NCBI GenBank assembly: GCA_017383325.1
Contig: JAFNYG010000044.1
Coordinates: 1-26,056 of the forward strand
DNA from: Alphaproteobacteria bacterium
GTDB lineage: Bacteria; Pseudomonadota; Alphaproteobacteria; Rs-D84
Direction: 5' to 3'
DNA length: 26,056 nt
How positions within the stretch are numbered: the stretch's first letter is position 1; each line of letters starts with the position of its first letter. Below the pieces are notes generated by a model. It did no database searches and was not told the DNA's origin. It worked only from the letters and a program-made list of their open reading frames with translations. Both the position numbers and the translations under genes were made by a program. This document shows, piece after piece, positions 23,007 to 26,056 of the stretch.

Positions 23007-24065
23007 ATGAAGATTTTAAATCGATATTTTTTGCGTCAATTAATCGCTATTTTTTTAATGCTGTTGCTGATCTTAACGGGGTTGGCATGGATGATGCAAA
23101 TCATGTCTATGATGAAGTTTTTGTTAAAATACGGAATTGATGTTGGCAGTTTTCTTGGGCTAACTGCTTTGATGGTTCCGTTTATTGCGTCTATTATTAT
23201 ACCGTTTGTATGTTTTATATCGGTTATATTTGTTTACAACAAAACGATTGCTGATAACGAAGTGACGGTTATGGCTGCGTCTGGTCTGTCGCCTGGCCAG
23301 ATTGCGCGTCCTGCATTAATCCTTGGGACGTTTTTAATGATTGTAAATCTGGTGCTGAATTTATGGATTGTTCCACGCACCCAGGCGCAATTTTATGATA
23401 CGCAATGGAATTTGCAGTATGGTATGGCGCACATGAAATTACAGGAAAGTGCATTTACCGAAATATCTGAAGGTCTGGTTGTGTATGTTGATCGTGTGTC
23501 TGGATATGACCTGTCGCAGGTTATGTTATCTGACATGCGTGACGAAGATTCGCCGTCAATGATTTTCGCCGAAAAGGGCAAGCTGGTATCCACGATACGT
23601 GGTTTGTCATTGGTTATGACAAATGGCGCAATTCAGTCGTCTGGCGACACGATGATAACCGGGACATTTGAAACATTTGATATGGATTTAAATATGGTTG
23701 ATAATGATGGCAATAATTCATTTCGTGTTCGTCGCATACCAACGCTGGACCTGATTAAAATTGCGTTTGACGCGGAATCTGAACGGCAACACAAAATCAT
23801 ACTGACCGAATTATGCAGTCGTTTTTTAAGTCCATTAATGAATTTAATATTGGCGGCATTATGCGTTGTTATATTGTTGCGTTCATCGCTGTTGCGTCGT
23901 CGTGCCAGTTTTGCACCAATGGTTGCTGTTGGGGCGATGGCTGGGGTAATGGCGCTGTATATGTCTGCGTCTAATATGATTGGCAGTTTGACTGGGTTTG
24001 GTTTGCTGTTGATTGGGTTGGTTACATTGTTGGGTGTTATATTGGCAATATTGGCGAAAAAGTAA
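23007..24065 (+). CDS. lptF: LPS export permease LptF
   Basis: LptF forms, with LptG and the LptB ATPase, the inner-membrane complex that extracts lipopolysaccharide and passes it to the Lpt bridge. The 352-aa protein has three N-terminal membrane helices (within ~5-115). A periplasmic beta-jellyroll (~130-255) contains LQESAFTEISEGLVVYVDRVSGYDLSQVMLSD-like LptF features. Three C-terminal helices follow. DNEVTVMAASGLSPGQI is the cytoplasmic coupling segment. I chose ATG 23007: it begins KILNRYFLRQL as in the family, and the promoter's -10 ends only seven bases before it, with no Shine-Dalgarno. It overlaps lptD by one base (TAATG). No lptG lies beside it. Confidence 0.9.
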   Translation: MKILNRYFLRQLIAIFLMLLLILTGLAWMMQIMSMMKFLLKYGIDVGSFLGLTALMVPFIASIIIPFVCFISVIFVYNKTIADNEVTVMAASGLSPGQIARPALILGTFLMIVNLVLNLWIVPRTQAQFYDTQWNLQYGMAHMKLQESAFTEISEGLVVYVDRVSGYDLSQVMLSDMRDEDSPSMIFAEKGKLVSTIRGLSLVMTNGAIQSSGDTMITGTFETFDMDLNMVDNDGNNSFRVRRIPTLDLIKIAFDAESERQHKIILTELCSRFLSPLMNLILAALCVVILLRSSLLRRRASFAPMVAVGAMAGVMALYMSASNMIGSLTGFGLLLIGLVTLLGVILAILAKK

Positions 24066-25867
24066 TGAACAGATTATTGGTTTTTTGTTTGTTTGTTTTT
24101 GCGGCTGCGAATGCGGACGCCATGTCCATTAATATTGACGAACCGCGAACAATAACCGCAGATAAAATAGAATATGATGTAAAGTCTGAAACGATAAAAA
24201 CGGTTGGCAATACAGAAATTGTAAACCAGTCTGGCCAGCGTATGACCCTGACGGATTCTTATATAACACAACAGGGCGAAGAATTGTCTGGCGACAACAT
24301 AAAATTATGGCTGGGCAGTCATGTGTACGTTGAATCAGATAACATTACCCGTCGCGGCGATTTGACGATTGCGCGTCGTGCGACATTTACGGCGTGCGAT
24401 GATTGCGATGCCTATGGTGACGCCTGGAAGATTTCCACGTACAAGATTATTCATGACATGGAATCGCGCATGCTAAAATTTTACAGTCCTGTATTGCGCA
24501 CATATGACATTCCTGTTTTGTGGTGGCCGTATTTTGAAATGCCTGACCCTGGTATTAAATACAAGACTGGTTTTTTGATGCCTGATTTTGAATCGACAAA
24601 CAAGATGGGTACCCAGATTAACATACCGTTATACATATCGTTGTCGGACACACACGATATGACGGTCACATTATCTTATTTGACCCAGGAAAATCCACTG
24701 TTTCAGTTGGAACACCGCTTAAATGCGGCGCATTCCGAATATCGTACCCAGGGATCATTTACGCACAATCGTGCCGGTGAAAATCGTTGGCACATATTTA
24801 ACGATGATGTTATTGAATTGGGCGAATATGCGCGCGCAACAATATTCCTTGAAAGAACATCTGACAAGACGTATTTGCAAAAATATGGATTTTACGAAGA
24901 TCAGCCATACTTGGATTCTGGGGGCAAGTTGGAATTGTTCGGTCAAAGCAGTTATGTTGTCGCCGACGCACACATATTCCAAGAATTGCGCGACAGTTCC
25001 GGCGTGCATTCTGTGCCCGATGGAAATATTTTGCCGAACATCCGCGCGGTACATCAAACGGCGCCATTGTTTGGCGAAACGTATGCGACATTTGGTGCAG
25101 ACGTTTTGGGTATATCTGGTGATGGCACATCGGCCCAGCGTATGATTGGCGATGCGCGTTTGACAACCCCATGGACATTGTGGGGTGGTAACAGATTGAC
25201 GGCCAGTGTATCGACCCGTTATGATGTATATCATTTTAATAACACGCAAATGCTGGACGGCGATGTGTATTCTGGGTTTAAAAATCGATTCTTGCCCAGT
25301 GGGTATCTGGAATGGGGGCTGCCACTGTTCAAGCCCACAGATAATTGGACCCAGATTATTGAACCGCGTGCGCGTATTACATTAATGCGTGAAATGGACG
25401 CAGAAACATTTGCACTAAATAACGATTCTGCTGGAACGATTTTAACAGATTCAACGTTGTTTTCAGACAACCGCTTTGCGGGGCTGGACCTGTGGGAAAA
25501 CGGCACATACGCAGATTATGGTATGCGTTGGGCCGCGTTTGATTCAGATGGTCAAACGGTCGAAGTATTCCTGGGGCAGTCATATGATTTTTCTAATCGC
25601 CCAGACACGAATTTAGACACAGGTTTTCGCAATGGTCTGTCTGATTATGTTGGTCGCATTGGTTATAACAATATGAAATGGTTAAACATTGCAACGCGTT
25701 TCAGGTTGAATCAGGACACATTGGCATTGCGTCACATGGAAACATCTGCGAACATCGGCAGTTCTCGGAATTTCATAAATCTTGGCCACATATGGTCCCA
25801 GCATTTAAACACAGAATTAACAGAAAATATCAATATTAACGAAGCGATTGTTGGGGTATTTACATGA
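24065..25867 (+). CDS. lptD: LPS-assembly outer-membrane protein LptD, C-terminus replaced
   Basis: LptD is the outer-membrane translocon that inserts lipopolysaccharide into the outer leaflet. A signal peptide (~1-19, ending ANADA) leads into the OstA/LptA-like jellyroll (~20-130), which contains RTITADKIEYDVKSETIKTVGN. The CDDC motif and the VLWWPYFEMPDPGIKYKTGFLMP segment that opens the barrel domain are typical. The barrel runs from ~165 on. The frame stops at 600 residues, well short of usual alphaproteobacterial LptD (about 700-800), without an aromatic-ended last strand. The last codons coincide with the start of a foreign-looking acetyltransferase frame. The true C-terminus is therefore probably outside the contig, and the stop is probably an artefact of the junction. 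It is translationally coupled to lptF. Confidence 0.88.
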   Translation: MNRLLVFCLFVFAAANADAMSINIDEPRTITADKIEYDVKSETIKTVGNTEIVNQSGQRMTLTDSYITQQGEELSGDNIKLWLGSHVYVESDNITRRGDLTIARRATFTACDDCDAYGDAWKISTYKIIHDMESRMLKFYSPVLRTYDIPVLWWPYFEMPDPGIKYKTGFLMPDFESTNKMGTQINIPLYISLSDTHDMTVTLSYLTQENPLFQLEHRLNAAHSEYRTQGSFTHNRAGENRWHIFNDDVIELGEYARATIFLERTSDKTYLQKYGFYEDQPYLDSGGKLELFGQSSYVVADAHIFQELRDSSGVHSVPDGNILPNIRAVHQTAPLFGETYATFGADVLGISGDGTSAQRMIGDARLTTPWTLWGGNRLTASVSTRYDVYHFNNTQMLDGDVYSGFKNRFLPSGYLEWGLPLFKPTDNWTQIIEPRARITLMREMDAETFALNNDSAGTILTDSTLFSDNRFAGLDLWENGTYADYGMRWAAFDSDGQTVEVFLGQSYDFSNRPDTNLDTGFRNGLSDYVGRIGYNNMKWLNIATRFRLNQDTLALRHMETSANIGSSRNFINLGHIWSQHLNTELTENININEAIVGVFT

Positions 25868-26056
25868 AAAAGAAATTCCAGATAGAACAGAACATTTGTA
25901 TAAAACATGGAATCAGATAATTTTAGATGAAAATCATCATTTAATCGTTAATGTAATAGATGATAAAATAGTATCTTCTTGTGTATGCGTGATAATACCT
26001 AATTTAACAAGAGGGGTAAGGCCTTATGCATTTATAGAAAATGTTGTTACACATGC
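25821..26056 (+). pseudogene. Fragment of a GNAT-family N-acetyltransferase (no start, runs off the window)
   Basis: In the frame starting at 25821, overlapping the end of lptD, the translation contains YLHEKEIPDRTEHLYKTWNQ, then HHLIVNVIDDKIVSSCVCVI, PNLTRGVRPYAFIENVVTHA and the window edge. This is the central part of a small GNAT acetyltransferase: the beta4 strand ending in ENVVTH precedes the acetyl-CoA loop, which lies outside. The style and AT-rich codon use (ATA, AGA, TTA) fit Clostridia-type genes and differ from every other gene here. It has no plausible start codon or ribosome-binding site in frame. I read it as sequence joined to lptD by a chimeric assembly or by recombination. 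The likely join is within 25,820-25,865. Confidence 0.65.

Noticed and set aside
24755..25249. 164-aa open frame on the minus strand inside lptD
   Set aside because: Rich in C, R, H and I with no domain; antisense shadow of lptD.
25864..25923. Short ATG frame (MKKKFQIEQN...) after the lptD stop
   Set aside because: Only 19 codons, with no ribosome-binding site; it lies inside the GNAT fragment in a different frame.
1..26056. CRISPR arrays, insertion sequences or transposases
   Set aside because: No regularly spaced repeats, no transposase motifs and no terminal inverted repeats were seen.

Overview
The window looks like a chromosomal segment of a Gram-negative alphaproteobacterium with a compact, gene-dense genome. 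This is an inference from protein style: an alpha-type LptF/LptD pair, MnmG, Der and SocA-like Panacea proteins, very short intergenic gaps and several shortened housekeeping enzymes. A host-associated or gut lineage is plausible, but nothing here proves it. Both ends are cut: the left edge lies inside dnaA, and the last ~200 bases do not match the rest of the window.

Layout. 3-647: 3' part of a dnaA-like gene. 648-1025: no protein gene, but a tRNA-Val(GAC), its terminator, a filler and a second copy of the tRNA 3' end plus terminator. 1026-1535 (-): a Panacea/SocA-like protein. 1661-8049 (+): metG with an unusual PheT-type C-terminal domain, an unknown gene, queH, fabD, fabG and a short mnmG. 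8101-8176: tRNA-Thr(CGT). 8265-9596: an unknown 443-aa protein with its own promoter and terminator. 9620-12835 (-): efp, ppa and a MacB-type ABC transporter (permease and ATPase). 12933-13529 (-): a Yip1-like membrane protein. 13599-14927 (+): der. 15047-19691 (+): a four-gene type IVb pilus block in the order pilO-pilP-pilQ-pilR. 19799-22939 (+): valS and an acyl-ACP thioesterase. 23007-25867 (+): lptF (apparently leaderless) and lptD, which runs into foreign-looking sequence.

How the genes work together. Three themes dominate. Translation is served by metG, valS, two tRNAs, mnmG and queH (both wobble-base modification), efp and der. Envelope lipid supply is served by fabD, fabG, an acyl-ACP thioesterase and the Lpt export components. 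Secretion or surface structures are served by the pilus motor/platform block and the MacB-like transporter. Promoters of the sigma-70 type (TTGNNN-16/18-TATAAT, often with an extended -10 TG) are readable before most transcription units, and U-tract hairpins end many of them.

Most interesting points: a DnaA whose visible AAA+ end lacks the usual arginine finger and sensor II arginine; a duplicated tRNA-Val 3' end enclosing a structured GC-rich stretch; MetG carrying a PheT-like tRNA-binding domain; a compact type IVb pilus O-P-Q-R cassette among housekeeping genes; a leaderless lptF; and a probable chimeric junction at about 25,820-25,865, where alphaproteobacterial lptD passes into an AT-rich, Clostridia-like GNAT gene fragment.
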